Source: an uncultured Bacteroidota bacterium (GTDB taxonomy: Bacteria > Bacteroidota > Bacteroidia > JABEUT01). From it: a stretch of DNA of 64,000 nucleotides. The DNA is taken from the NCBI GenBank assembly GCA_903863935.1, contig CAIPDV010000008.1, positions 1 through 64,000 on the forward strand. Reading direction: 5' to 3'. Shown here in pieces: positions 46,005 through 53,761 of this stretch (within the stretch, counting starts at the first letter, position 1; the number at the start of each line of letters is the position of its first letter). The position numbers were made by a program, and so were the translations under genes. The notes under the pieces were generated by a model. That model made no database searches, was not told the origin of the DNA, and saw only the letters and a program-made list of their open reading frames with translations.

Positions 46005-46024
46005 CTCTCCCTTAAAGGGGAGAG
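46005..46024 (+). repeat. CTCTCCC/GGGAGAG hairpin after Ycf48-like gene
   Basis: CTCTCCC (46005-46011) pairs with GGGAGAG (46018-46024) across TTAAAG, 13 bases after the stop codon. There is no T-run, so a dispersed repeat is more likely than a terminator. Confidence 0.5.
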
Positions 46025-46095
46025 TAAGGAGTGGGGCAGGTGAGGGGAAGGTAATAATTTAGAAATTGCATTTTTTTTTGCTATTATTTTTCTTT

Positions 46096-46103
46096 TATCT
46101 TTG
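46096..46103 (+). promoter_or_regulatory. TAnnTTTG box four bases before start codon
   Basis: TATCTTTG ends four bases before the ATG at 46108, so the transcript would be leaderless or nearly so. Confidence 0.55.
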
Positions 46104-46107
46104 ATGG

Positions 46108-47904
46108 ATGAAAAAAACACTACTCCATGTTAAATCCTTTTCCGGCTTCTTTAAAATAGGAATGCTGTGTATTTCCTTATTTATATTCAGGCAAAGCCCT
46201 GCCCAAGGCACATGGACTGCCATTAACAATTTAGCTCCTGCACCCGAAGGCGGTGGCATGGTTTTGCTGACGGATGGAACTGTAATGTGCAAAACGTATT
46301 CGCCGGGAGGATGGCCAACCCCTGATAGTGGCTGGGTTCTGCTTACTCCCGATAGTCATGGTAGTTATGTGAATGGCACCTGGAGCACATTGCCCAATAT
46401 GCACTATGGCCGCTTTGCGTTTTCTTCTCAGGTTATGCCCGATGGCAACGTATACATTGCCGGAGGCGAGCATGGCAACGGAACCAACACTGCAGAGTTA
46501 TATAATACGGTCACTAAAAAATGGAAGGATATTCCCAATTCCCCGGGTTTTGATATTGAAGATGCTAATTCGGAATTACTATACGATGGCACAGTGCTCG
46601 AAGGTTGTGGGAATCCCTATAATCCGCCGATAGATACAATAAATCTTATGTACATGCCAGGCACCGGTTCGTTTATTGCCGGACCATCCAGTTTTGGAAC
46701 CCATGAGGAAAGCTCCTGGTTAAAACTGCCTGACAGCAGCGTATTATCGGTAGATGCTATTACAAGAAATTCGGAACGGTACATTCCGCAGCAACATAAA
46801 TGGGTGCACGATGGCACTCTTCCGGTTGACCTGTTTGACCCGGGATCGTATGAAACGGGTGCCTGTGTACTACTGCCTAATGGCAAAGGTTTTTTTATTG
46901 GCGATATACAATACACCGCAATATATACTCCGAGCGGCAATGCTAGTCCCGGAACCTGGTCTACAGGGTCTGCCATGCCAACACGGGCAGGTATTGGTCA
47001 GTTAGCTTCGTGGGACGGCCCGGCTGCTATGATGGTGAACGGGAATGTACTATGTACTTTTAGTGCTCCGGCGAGTGAAAGCGAACCAACCTTTTTCTAT
47101 GAATATAATTACCTCACCAATGCATTTACAGCAGTGTCAGCCCCCGGCAATGTTGATTCGGCACTTACCTGGTCTAATTTCATGACCCTGCTCCAATTGC
47201 CCGATGGAAGCGTAATGTTGGGATATACCGATTCTACCCGGTTCTATATTTATAAACCAAGCGGTTCCGCTATTCCTCAGGGTATACCAACCATCAACGA
47301 AGTGGCTTCCAATAACTGTGATACATTTAGAATTACCGGCAAATTATTCAACGGAATATCTGAAGGGGCGGGCTTTGGCGATGATTGGCAGATGTCTACC
47401 AATTATCCGATTGTAAGGGTTACCGATGGTACCAATGTTTATTATGCTAAAACATTTAACTGGAACCGGCTTGGTGCACTAAGGACAGATAGTTTGGAAG
47501 ATACAGCCTATTTTACTTTCCCGAATGCAATACCCGCAGGTACCTATTCACTGGTGGTAGTTGCAAATGGTTTCCCGTCCAAGCCTGTTCTATTTGGTCC
47601 TTGCATTACTGCTATTGCAGATATAAAAGACCAAAAGAATATCAGCATTTTTCCTAACCCTTCAAAAGGCAAATTCACAATACAGTCATCAGTGCCCGCC
47701 CGGATGAACCGTTCGGACGGGGTCAGTGCTCTGTGGTCAGTGGATGTTTATAATTTAATGGGGCAGCGAGTTAAGAGTGAAGAACTAAGAGCGAAGAGTG
47801 AAGAAATTGACCTTACAGGTCAACCTAATGGGGTATATTTCTATCGGGTTCTTTCGGAGAATGGCGGTTTAATAGGCGAGGGGAAGGTGGTGATTCAGAA
47901 ATAG
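46108..47904 (+). CDS. T9SS-secreted kelch propeller protein (paralogue 4)
   Basis: 598 residues. N-terminal signal (hydrophobic GMLCISLFIFRQSPAQ), kelch propeller and the shared KLFNGISEGAGFGDDW / NYPIVRVTDGTNVYYAKT sandwich as in the genes at 11969, 18862 and 25069. The sorting domain (IFPNPSKGKFTIQ ... QPNGVYFYRVL) is the most invaded in the window: VPARMNRSDG from the 29-bp palindromic element, SALWSV from GTCAGTG-type repeat sequence, and KSEELRAKSEE from the 35-bp repeat. It lies within the interruption between rpmJ and rpsM. The leaderless-type promoter supports this ATG. Confidence 0.86.
   Translation: MKKTLLHVKSFSGFFKIGMLCISLFIFRQSPAQGTWTAINNLAPAPEGGGMVLLTDGTVMCKTYSPGGWPTPDSGWVLLTPDSHGSYVNGTWSTLPNMHYGRFAFSSQVMPDGNVYIAGGEHGNGTNTAELYNTVTKKWKDIPNSPGFDIEDANSELLYDGTVLEGCGNPYNPPIDTINLMYMPGTGSFIAGPSSFGTHEESSWLKLPDSSVLSVDAITRNSERYIPQQHKWVHDGTLPVDLFDPGSYETGACVLLPNGKGFFIGDIQYTAIYTPSGNASPGTWSTGSAMPTRAGIGQLASWDGPAAMMVNGNVLCTFSAPASESEPTFFYEYNYLTNAFTAVSAPGNVDSALTWSNFMTLLQLPDGSVMLGYTDSTRFYIYKPSGSAIPQGIPTINEVASNNCDTFRITGKLFNGISEGAGFGDDWQMSTNYPIVRVTDGTNVYYAKTFNWNRLGALRTDSLEDTAYFTFPNAIPAGTYSLVVVANGFPSKPVLFGPCITAIADIKDQKNISIFPNPSKGKFTIQSSVPARMNRSDGVSALWSVDVYNLMGQRVKSEELRAKSEEIDLTGQPNGVYFYRVLSENGGLIGEGKVVIQK
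47694..47722. repeat. 29-bp palindromic element in T9SS domain, copy B
   Basis: Reverse complement of 26725-26753 with one difference in 29. Read in frame in the opposite orientation to copy A, in the first loop of the sorting domain. Confidence 0.85.
47768..47802. repeat. 35-bp dispersed repeat in T9SS domain
   Basis: 32 of 35 bases match 23698-23732. Here it encodes the charged second-loop insertion of the sorting domain. Confidence 0.82.
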
Positions 47905-47905
47905 G

Positions 47906-48071
47906 GTTCATTCATTAGCCCCATCCTTTAGGTCAGGGTATAAAATGCGCTAATTATTAATTCAGAGGGCTTTAGCCCTTACATGTTAAAATTTGTAAGG
48001 GCTAAAGCCCTAAAATAATGGTCTTGTATTTCCCCTAACCCCAACCTAAAGGATGGGGCTAATGAATGAAC
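47906..48071. repeat. 166-bp nested palindromic (MITE-like) element
   Basis: Outer arms 47906-47933 and 48044-48071 are perfect 28-bp inverted repeats, starting GTTCATTCATTAGCCCCATC. An inner pair, AGGGCTTTAGCCCTTACA (47966-47983) and its complement (47994-48011), is a perfect 18-bp stem with a 10-base loop. It starts two bases after the stop of gene 46108 and ends 47 bases before the rpsM promoter box. No target-site duplication was seen. Confidence 0.88.
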
Positions 48072-48118
48072 AGTCTAAAATTGTTCATAAATACATAATA
48101 TCGTATTAAATTTATTCT

Positions 48119-48126
48119 TACATTTG
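48119..48126 (+). promoter_or_regulatory. Promoter of the alpha ribosomal segment
   Basis: TACATTTG, 28 bases before rpsM. The S10-spc transcript stops at 44228-44266, so rpsM-rplQ need their own promoter; this box is the best candidate. Confidence 0.65.
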
Positions 48127-48154
48127 CAGCCCTTTTAAAAAAAGACATAAAACA

Positions 48155-48532
48155 ATGGCACGTATTTCAGGTGTAGATTTACCAAATAATAAGCAAGGCG
48201 AAATAGGCCTTACGCATATTTACGGCATAGGCAGAGCCAATGCTAAAAAAATATTACAGGAAGCGGGTGTAGACTCGACTGTAAAAGTATCGGAATGGAA
48301 TGATACGCAGTTGAATGCGATTCGTAAAATCATTACCGAAAACTATAAGGTTGAAGGAGCTTTGCGCTCTGAAGTTCAACTTCATATCAAGCGGTTGGTT
48401 GATATCGGTTCTTACCGCGGAATGCGTCACCGTTTGGGCTTGCCTGTTCGCGGACAAAACACCCAAACCAACGCACGTACCCGTAAAGGACGCAGGAAGA
48501 CTATTGCTAACAAGAAAATGGCTACTAAATAA
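48155..48532 (+). CDS. rpsM: 30S ribosomal protein S13
   Basis: 125 residues. Head protein contacting the P-site tRNA and L5. [29 protein letters not shown] and [28 protein letters not shown] are diagnostic. Confidence 0.98.
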   Translation: MARISGVDLPNNKQGEIGLTHIYGIGRANAKKILQEAGVDSTVKVSEWNDTQLNAIRKIITENYKVEGALRSEVQLHIKRLVDIGSYRGMRHRLGLPVRGQNTQTNARTRKGRRKTIANKKMATK

Positions 48533-48541
48533 TAAGTAAGA

Positions 48542-48958
48542 ATGGCAAAAGCACAAACAAAAGATACGCCGGAAAAAGCGGCGAAATCAACCAAGAAAAG
48601 GACTGTTAAGGCTGATATGATCGGACAAGCGCACATTAACGCTACCTTCAACAATATCATTATTACATTTACCAACTTGAAAGGGCAGACCGTATCATGG
48701 TCGAGCGCCGGAAAGATGGGTTTCCGCGGAGCGAAGAAAAATACTCCGTTTGCTGCCCAGTTAGCGTCGGAAGATGCTACCAAAAAGGCATTTGAAGCGG
48801 GTATCCGTAAGGTGAAAGTATATATTAAAGGCCCTGGTTCAGGCCGCGATTCAGCTATGCGTTCAATCGGTAACAACGGATTGGAAGTAACTGAAATTAT
48901 GGATATCACTCCAATGCCACACAATGGCTGCCGCCCTCCTAAGAAAAGAAAAGTATAA
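48542..48958 (+). CDS. rpsK: 30S ribosomal protein S11
   Basis: 138 residues. Platform protein. [46 protein letters not shown] and [17 protein letters not shown] are typical. Nine bases after rpsM. An N-terminal Lys/Thr-rich extension (about 20 residues) precedes the core. Confidence 0.98.
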   Translation: MAKAQTKDTPEKAAKSTKKRTVKADMIGQAHINATFNNIIITFTNLKGQTVSWSSAGKMGFRGAKKNTPFAAQLASEDATKKAFEAGIRKVKVYIKGPGSGRDSAMRSIGNNGLEVTEIMDITPMPHNGCRPPKKRKV

Positions 48959-48979
48959 CACGATAATAATTAACAAGTA

Positions 48980-49591
48980 ATGGCAAGATACACAGGCCCC
49001 CGTTCCAGAATTGCACGTAAGTTTAAAGAGCCAATCTTTGGCCCTGATAAAGTTCTCGAAAAGAAGGCATACCCACCGGGAATGCACGGTTTTGGGAAGA
49101 AACGTGGCGGAAGAAAGTCAGAGTATGCTGATCAGTTAGCTGAAAAGCAAAAAGCCAAGTACACCTATGGTGTTTTGGAAAGACAATTCCGTAAGACTTT
49201 TGCAAAAGCAGCAAGTACTAAGGGTAAAACCGGTGAGTTGTTGTTGCAATTGGTTGAATCGAGACTGGACAACGTGGTTTACCGTATGGGTATCTCTCCA
49301 ACCCGTGCAGGAGCACGCCAGTTGGTAGGCCATAATCATATTCTGGTTAACGGTAAAGTGGTAAACATTCCGTCTTATACCGTTAAGGCAGGTACTAAAA
49401 TTGCAGTAAGAGAGCGTTCCAAGTCATTGGAAGCTATTACTACCGCTATTTCCCGTTCAAATACTGCGGCTTATCCGTGGATTGAATTTAACGGAAACTC
49501 AATGGAAGGTACATACCTTTCAGTTCCAATACGTGAGCAAATTCCTGAGAACATTAAGGAACAGCTTATCGTGGAATTGTACTCTAAATAA
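48980..49591 (+). CDS. rpsD: 30S ribosomal protein S4
   Basis: 203 residues. Primary 16S assembly protein with an S4 RNA-binding domain ([39 protein letters not shown]). No Cys cluster at the N-terminus, i.e. the zinc-free form. Confidence 0.98.
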   Translation: MARYTGPRSRIARKFKEPIFGPDKVLEKKAYPPGMHGFGKKRGGRKSEYADQLAEKQKAKYTYGVLERQFRKTFAKAASTKGKTGELLLQLVESRLDNVVYRMGISPTRAGARQLVGHNHILVNGKVVNIPSYTVKAGTKIAVRERSKSLEAITTAISRSNTAAYPWIEFNGNSMEGTYLSVPIREQIPENIKEQLIVELYSK

Positions 49592-49615
49592 TAAATAACA
49601 AAACACAAAGTAAAA

Positions 49616-50608
49616 ATGGCAATACTTGCATTTCAAAAACCCGACAAAGTTGTAATGACTTCTTCTAACGAGGTAGAAGGCGAATTTGAATTCAAACCAT
49701 TAGAACCCGGATATGGCATCACCATTGGTAATGCACTCCGCCGTATTTTGCTCTCTTCATTAGAAGGGTTTGCAATTTCTTCTGTAAAAATTCAAGGTGT
49801 TGACCATGAATTTTCAACCATTAAAGGTGTTACCGAAGATACAACCGAAATCGTTTTGAATTTGAAACAAGTTCGTTTCAAAAAGCAAATTGAAGGTACC
49901 ACAAACGAAAAAGTAACTATTTCTGTTAGCGATAAAGACGTATTTACCGCTGGCGATATTGGCAAATTCACATCAGCATTCCAGGTATTGAACCCTGATC
50001 TGGTTATCTGCCGTATGGAGCCTAACGTAAAACTTCGCTTGGAAATTACAATTGCTAAAGGCCGTGGATATGTTCCTGCTGAAGAAAACAAGCCACTTAC
50101 ACCTGAAATTGGTTTGATTCCGATTGACTCTATCTTTACTCCTATAAAGAACGTAAGATATCAAGTTGAAAACTTCCGTGTAGAACAAAAGACAGACTTT
50201 GAAAAGCTTGTTTTGACTGTTGTTACCGATGGTTCTATTCATCCTAAAGAAGCTTTGAAAGAAGCAGCTAAGATTTTGATTTACCACTTTGCATTGTTCT
50301 CCGATGAAAAAATCACTATTGATTTGGACAGCAAGAACCAAAGCGAAGAACTGGATGAACAAGACCTGCGTATTCGCCAGTTGCTTAAAACCAAATTGGT
50401 TGATATGGACTTGTCAGTACGTGCGCTTAACTGCTTAAAGGCGGCTGAAGTTGCTACCCTCGGACATTTGGTTCAATTCAACAAGAACGATCTTTTGAAG
50501 TTCCGTAACTTTGGTAAAAAATCACTTACTGAAATTGAAGACATGATCAAGACCAAAAGTCTGAACTTCGGTATGAACGTTGACAAATACAGACTCGAAA
50601 ACGAATAA
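49616..50608 (+). CDS. rpoA: RNA polymerase subunit alpha
   Basis: 330 residues. N-terminal dimerisation domain ([17 protein letters not shown]) and C-terminal helix-hairpin-helix domain ([44 protein letters not shown]). Length is normal. Bacteroidota RNA polymerase containing this subunit recognises the TAnnTTTG boxes noted here. Confidence 0.98.
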   Translation: MAILAFQKPDKVVMTSSNEVEGEFEFKPLEPGYGITIGNALRRILLSSLEGFAISSVKIQGVDHEFSTIKGVTEDTTEIVLNLKQVRFKKQIEGTTNEKVTISVSDKDVFTAGDIGKFTSAFQVLNPDLVICRMEPNVKLRLEITIAKGRGYVPAEENKPLTPEIGLIPIDSIFTPIKNVRYQVENFRVEQKTDFEKLVLTVVTDGSIHPKEALKEAAKILIYHFALFSDEKITIDLDSKNQSEELDEQDLRIRQLLKTKLVDMDLSVRALNCLKAAEVATLGHLVQFNKNDLLKFRNFGKKSLTEIEDMIKTKSLNFGMNVDKYRLENE

Positions 50609-50613
50609 ATAAA

Positions 50614-50684
50614 AGTAGTCAGTGGTCAGTTATCAGTAGTCAGGGACTACTCAACTGACCACTGATAACTGACTACTGACAACT
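50614..50684 (+). repeat. 71-bp palindromic repeat, copy 2 (rpoA-rplQ gap)
   Basis: Arms AGTGGTCAGTT (50621-50631) and AACTGACCACT (50653-50663). Differs from 43913-43983 at about seven positions and is exactly the same length. It occupies almost the whole rpoA-rplQ gap. Confidence 0.85.
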
Positions 50685-50695
50685 ATTAAAAAGAA

Positions 50696-51217
50696 ATGAG
50701 ACACCAGAAAAAACATAACGCATTAGGCCGCACAAGTTCACACCGTAAGGCTATGCTTGCTAACATGTCTAACTCTCTTATCTTGCATAAGAGGATCAAC
50801 ACCACTGTTGCCAAGGCAAAAGAACTCCGCACCTTTGTTGAGCCGGTTCTTACCATTGCTAAGGACGACACTACCCACTCACGCAGAACTGCATTTGCTA
50901 TTCTGAGCGATAAGGAAGCAGTAAAAGAACTTTTCCGTGTAGTTGCTCCGAAGATTGCAACCCGTCCCGGTGGATACACCCGTATCCTGAAGACTGGCAG
51001 CCGTCCCGGTGATAATTCAAACATGTGTTTCATCGAATTGGTTGACTTCAACGAACTGATGCTTGGCACAGGCGAAGCTAAAGCTGCTGAAGAAAAAGCT
51101 AAACCAACAACACGTCGTAGCCGTAAGAAAAAGACTGACGGAGATGCTGAAGGTGCTGCTACTACAGAGAAAGCTCCAAAGGCTAAGAAGAAGAAAGAAG
51201 ATAAGGCAGGCGAGTAA
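50696..51217 (+). CDS. rplQ: 50S ribosomal protein L17 with extended tail
   Basis: 173 residues, against about 127 in E. coli. Core [38 protein letters not shown] and [24 protein letters not shown] is standard. The last 50 residues are a Lys/Ala-rich tail ([17 protein letters not shown] ... [10 protein letters not shown]). Last gene of the alpha block. Confidence 0.97.
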   Translation: MRHQKKHNALGRTSSHRKAMLANMSNSLILHKRINTTVAKAKELRTFVEPVLTIAKDDTTHSRRTAFAILSDKEAVKELFRVVAPKIATRPGGYTRILKTGSRPGDNSNMCFIELVDFNELMLGTGEAKAAEEKAKPTTRRSRKKKTDGDAEGAATTEKAPKAKKKKEDKAGE

Positions 51218-51240
51218 TAACGCCCAATACATACAAAAGA

Positions 51241-51271
51241 AAAAAGAGTGGTCAAAAGCCACTCTTTTTTT
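51241..51271 (+). terminator. Terminator of the alpha ribosomal segment
   Basis: AAAAAGAGTGG and CCACTCTTTTT flank the loop TCAAAAG and run into a T-tract, 23 bases after the rplQ stop. Confidence 0.92.
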
Positions 51272-51298
51272 GTTTGTAAATTCAGATAAGAACATAAA

Positions 51299-51320
51299 AA
51301 AAGCCCCATTAAGGGCTTTT
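51299..51320 (-). terminator. Hairpin terminator shared with minus-strand lipoprotein gene
   Basis: AAAAGCCC (51299-51306) pairs with GGGCTTTT (51313-51320). The A-run on its left reads as a T-run on the minus strand, so it terminates the gene ending at 51338 and may back up the rplQ terminator. Confidence 0.75.
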
Positions 51321-51337
51321 AAAATAGTAGTATAAAA

Positions 51338-51592
51338 TTACTTGCTCTTTGATGATGTATCAACCTTGGCGGCAGGCTGGGTAGCCTGACCTGCAGGTGC
51401 AGCCGCAGCAGAATGAGTCATGGTATGAATAGATGTGTCTTTGCCAGTACCATTACCGGTGGTAGTTGGGGTGTTTGTAGTGGTAGTGTTGGTATTTCCC
51501 GGACATCCATAAAAACTGATTGTAAAAACAATAAGCAAGATGGACGCAGGTATAAAACCCAATGCAGCTTTAATAGTTTTGGTTGAGGTCAT
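51338..51592 (-). CDS. Small Thr/Ala-rich lipoprotein
   Basis: 84 residues. Lipoprotein signal with lipobox FYGC at about residues 27-30, then a low-complexity mature part (NTNTTTTNTPTTTGNGTG and AAAAPAGQATQPAAK). Probably an outer-membrane-anchored, unstructured peptide; no function assigned. Convergent with the ribosomal operon. Confidence 0.75.
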   Translation of the reverse strand: MTSTKTIKAALGFIPASILLIVFTISFYGCPGNTNTTTTNTPTTTGNGTGKDTSIHTMTHSAAAAPAGQATQPAAKVDTSSKSK

Positions 51593-51632
51593 TTTTTTAT
51601 TTATTGATTAGACTGTAAATGTAATGATATTA

Positions 51633-51664
51633 TTGACTTAAACAGTCTTATTTTTATATTTTTG
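51633..51664 (+). promoter_or_regulatory. -33 TTG / -7 TATTTTTG promoter of cyclase 1
   Basis: TTG at 51633-51635 and TATTTTTG at 51657-51664, 21 bases apart, 23 bases before the GTG start at 51688. GACTGT (51611-51616) and ACAGTC (51642-51647) form an inverted pair overlapping the spacer, a possible operator. Confidence 0.6.
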
Positions 51665-51687
51665 ACGAACAGTATAATTCAAGTTTA

Positions 51688-53652
51688 GTGAAAAGAATTC
51701 AGGCGAGAGTAAGTTGGGGAAAAATCAAAAGTAATTTGATAACAATTGCATTTCTAATTCTGAATATAGGCTTAGGATACTCACAGCAGGGAAAAATTGA
51801 TTCACTGAAATCCTTGGTGAGGATTCACAACGATGATACGGTTGCCATTTATGCAAGAGGGTTGCTTAGCAAGGAATATTATAAGTTAGCAAATGCAGAT
51901 TCAGCTATACTGTTTGCAAATGATGCTATAAGGACAAGTGAACAAAGAAATTATCTGAAAGGGAAGGTGATTCCGTATTTGGTTTTGGGAAACATTGCGT
52001 CTGATAAAGCTGATTATGTAAATGGACTAATAAATTATAATAAAGCCCGAGAGATAGCGGAAGAATTAAAAGATTATCCGGATATGTCTGGGGCCTATAA
52101 TAATATTGGAATAGTATTTTATAATCAGGGTAATTACTCGCGGGCTATTGATTTTTACTTTGAGGCTTTGCAGATTGCCGAGAAATTCAATATCACCGAA
52201 AAAATGTTTTTTGCGTATATAAACATAGGTATTATTTATGAGGATACCCGAAGTTATAATGATGCTTTAAAGTATTATGAGAATGCCTTGAAGTTAGGGC
52301 GGATATTGGGTAATCTGCATCACATTGCGCTGGCGTATGAAAACCTTGGGAATTTAAATACCAAAATGAGTAAGTACAACGTCGCGATTTTGGATGAAGA
52401 CAGTGCTTTGTATTTTGCCAATCTCGGCAAACGAAATCAGGTGATTAGTGAATGCTACAGCGACCTTGGGGAGTTATACCAAAGCCTTAGAAAATATGAC
52501 AGCGCAGTTTTGTATTATAAAAAATCACTTACAATAGATAAACAGATAAGCAGTTGGAAAGAAGTAGGACAGCAGTATGGAAACCTAGGTAAGGTGGAAC
52601 TTGATTTGAAGAACCCACAAACGGCTAAAAAGTATATTGATACGGCTTTTCAGGTTTCAAAGCGAATAAATGACAAGCAAAATCTGAAAAATTTATATAG
52701 TTATTATATCACGCTGGATAGTGCTTTGGGTAATTATAACGATGTTTTACCGCATTATAAATTGTACAATACTTACCGCGACAGTTTGTCCAATGAGGAT
52801 AACATACGAAAAATAGAAAGTGAAAAGTTGCATTATGATTTTGAGAAGCAGGTACAGGCAGATAAGGAAAGGCAGGATATTGAGAAGATTGAGCAAACCC
52901 GGAAAGCAGCAAGGCAAAGGTTTGTAAGGAATTTATTTATCGGTGGGTTTGGAGTTGCATTTGTGTTTTTATGGGTGTTTTTTTTCCAGCGGCGCAGAAT
53001 TTCGATAGAACGGGATAAGAGCGACAAACTGCTCCTTAATATCCTTCCAGCCGAAACAGCAGAAGAGCTTAAAAATACAGGCGAATCGAAAGCACGGAAC
53101 TATGAACTGGTAACTGTTATGTTTACCGATTTTAAAAACTTCACAGGTCATGCGGAAAATATGACACCGGAAGAACTCGTATCAGAAATTAATTATTGTT
53201 ACAAAGAGTTTGACCGGATAATTGCACGCCATAATGTAGAGAAGATAAAAACAATGGGAGACGGATATATGGCTGCTGGTGGGGTTCCAAGAGGGAGTAT
53301 AACCAATCCACAAGATACGGTTGCATCGGCTATGGAAATTCAGAATTTCATGGAGAACATGAAAACGGATAGGGAGAAACAAAACAAACCTTACTTTGAA
53401 GTAAGGATAGGAATCCACTCAGGGCCGGTAGTTGCGGGCATTGTAGGGATTAATAAGTTTGCCTACGACATTTGGGGCGACACAGTGAATGTTGCATCGC
53501 GTATGGAATCGAGCGGTGAAGCAGGAAAGGTAAATATTTCCGGTTCTACCTATGAATTAGTGAAAGATAAATTTAATTGCACATACAGGGGAAAGGTCCT
53601 TGCAAAAAACAAAGGTGAAATTGATATGTATTTTGTGGAAAGTGAAATTTAA
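51688..53652 (+). CDS. TPR-containing class III adenylate cyclase 1
   Basis: 654 residues, GTG start. An N-terminal signal or anchor (SNLITIAFLILNIGLGYSQ) is followed by about seven TPR units (about 55-370; e.g. GAYNNIGIVFYNQGNYSRAIDFYFEALQIAEK) predicted periplasmic, a coiled stretch, a membrane helix (about 405-428, LFIGGFGVAFVFLWVFFF) and a cytoplasmic cyclase domain (about 455-650). Catalytic residues look complete: VMFTDFKNFT (metal Asp), KIKTMGDGYMAAGG (second metal Asp and adenine-selecting Lys), YDIWGDTVNVASRMESSG (Asp, transition-state Asn and Arg). Lys/Asp selectors indicate ATP, hence cAMP. First of four cyclases in 9 kb. Confidence 0.9.
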   Translation: MKRIQARVSWGKIKSNLITIAFLILNIGLGYSQQGKIDSLKSLVRIHNDDTVAIYARGLLSKEYYKLANADSAILFANDAIRTSEQRNYLKGKVIPYLVLGNIASDKADYVNGLINYNKAREIAEELKDYPDMSGAYNNIGIVFYNQGNYSRAIDFYFEALQIAEKFNITEKMFFAYINIGIIYEDTRSYNDALKYYENALKLGRILGNLHHIALAYENLGNLNTKMSKYNVAILDEDSALYFANLGKRNQVISECYSDLGELYQSLRKYDSAVLYYKKSLTIDKQISSWKEVGQQYGNLGKVELDLKNPQTAKKYIDTAFQVSKRINDKQNLKNLYSYYITLDSALGNYNDVLPHYKLYNTYRDSLSNEDNIRKIESEKLHYDFEKQVQADKERQDIEKIEQTRKAARQRFVRNLFIGGFGVAFVFLWVFFFQRRRISIERDKSDKLLLNILPAETAEELKNTGESKARNYELVTVMFTDFKNFTGHAENMTPEELVSEINYCYKEFDRIIARHNVEKIKTMGDGYMAAGGVPRGSITNPQDTVASAMEIQNFMENMKTDREKQNKPYFEVRIGIHSGPVVAGIVGINKFAYDIWGDTVNVASRMESSGEAGKVNISGSTYELVKDKFNCTYRGKVLAKNKGEIDMYFVESEI

Positions 53653-53711
53653 TACCTATCCTCAACTTATCGGTTGGTAATATTGCTCATCTCCATTTTA
53701 AGTTAAAACAT

Positions 53712-53719
53712 TACCTTTA
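53712..53719 (+). promoter_or_regulatory. TAnnTTTA variant -7 box before cyclase 2
   Basis: TACCTTTA, 42 bases before the ATG at 53762. The same eight bases occur at 55201-55208 before the flavoprotein gene. A departs from the consensus G, so support is moderate. Confidence 0.35.
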
Positions 53720-53761
53720 TTGCCTTGTGAAAACAACCCCCTGTTTTAAAAAGGAACATAA

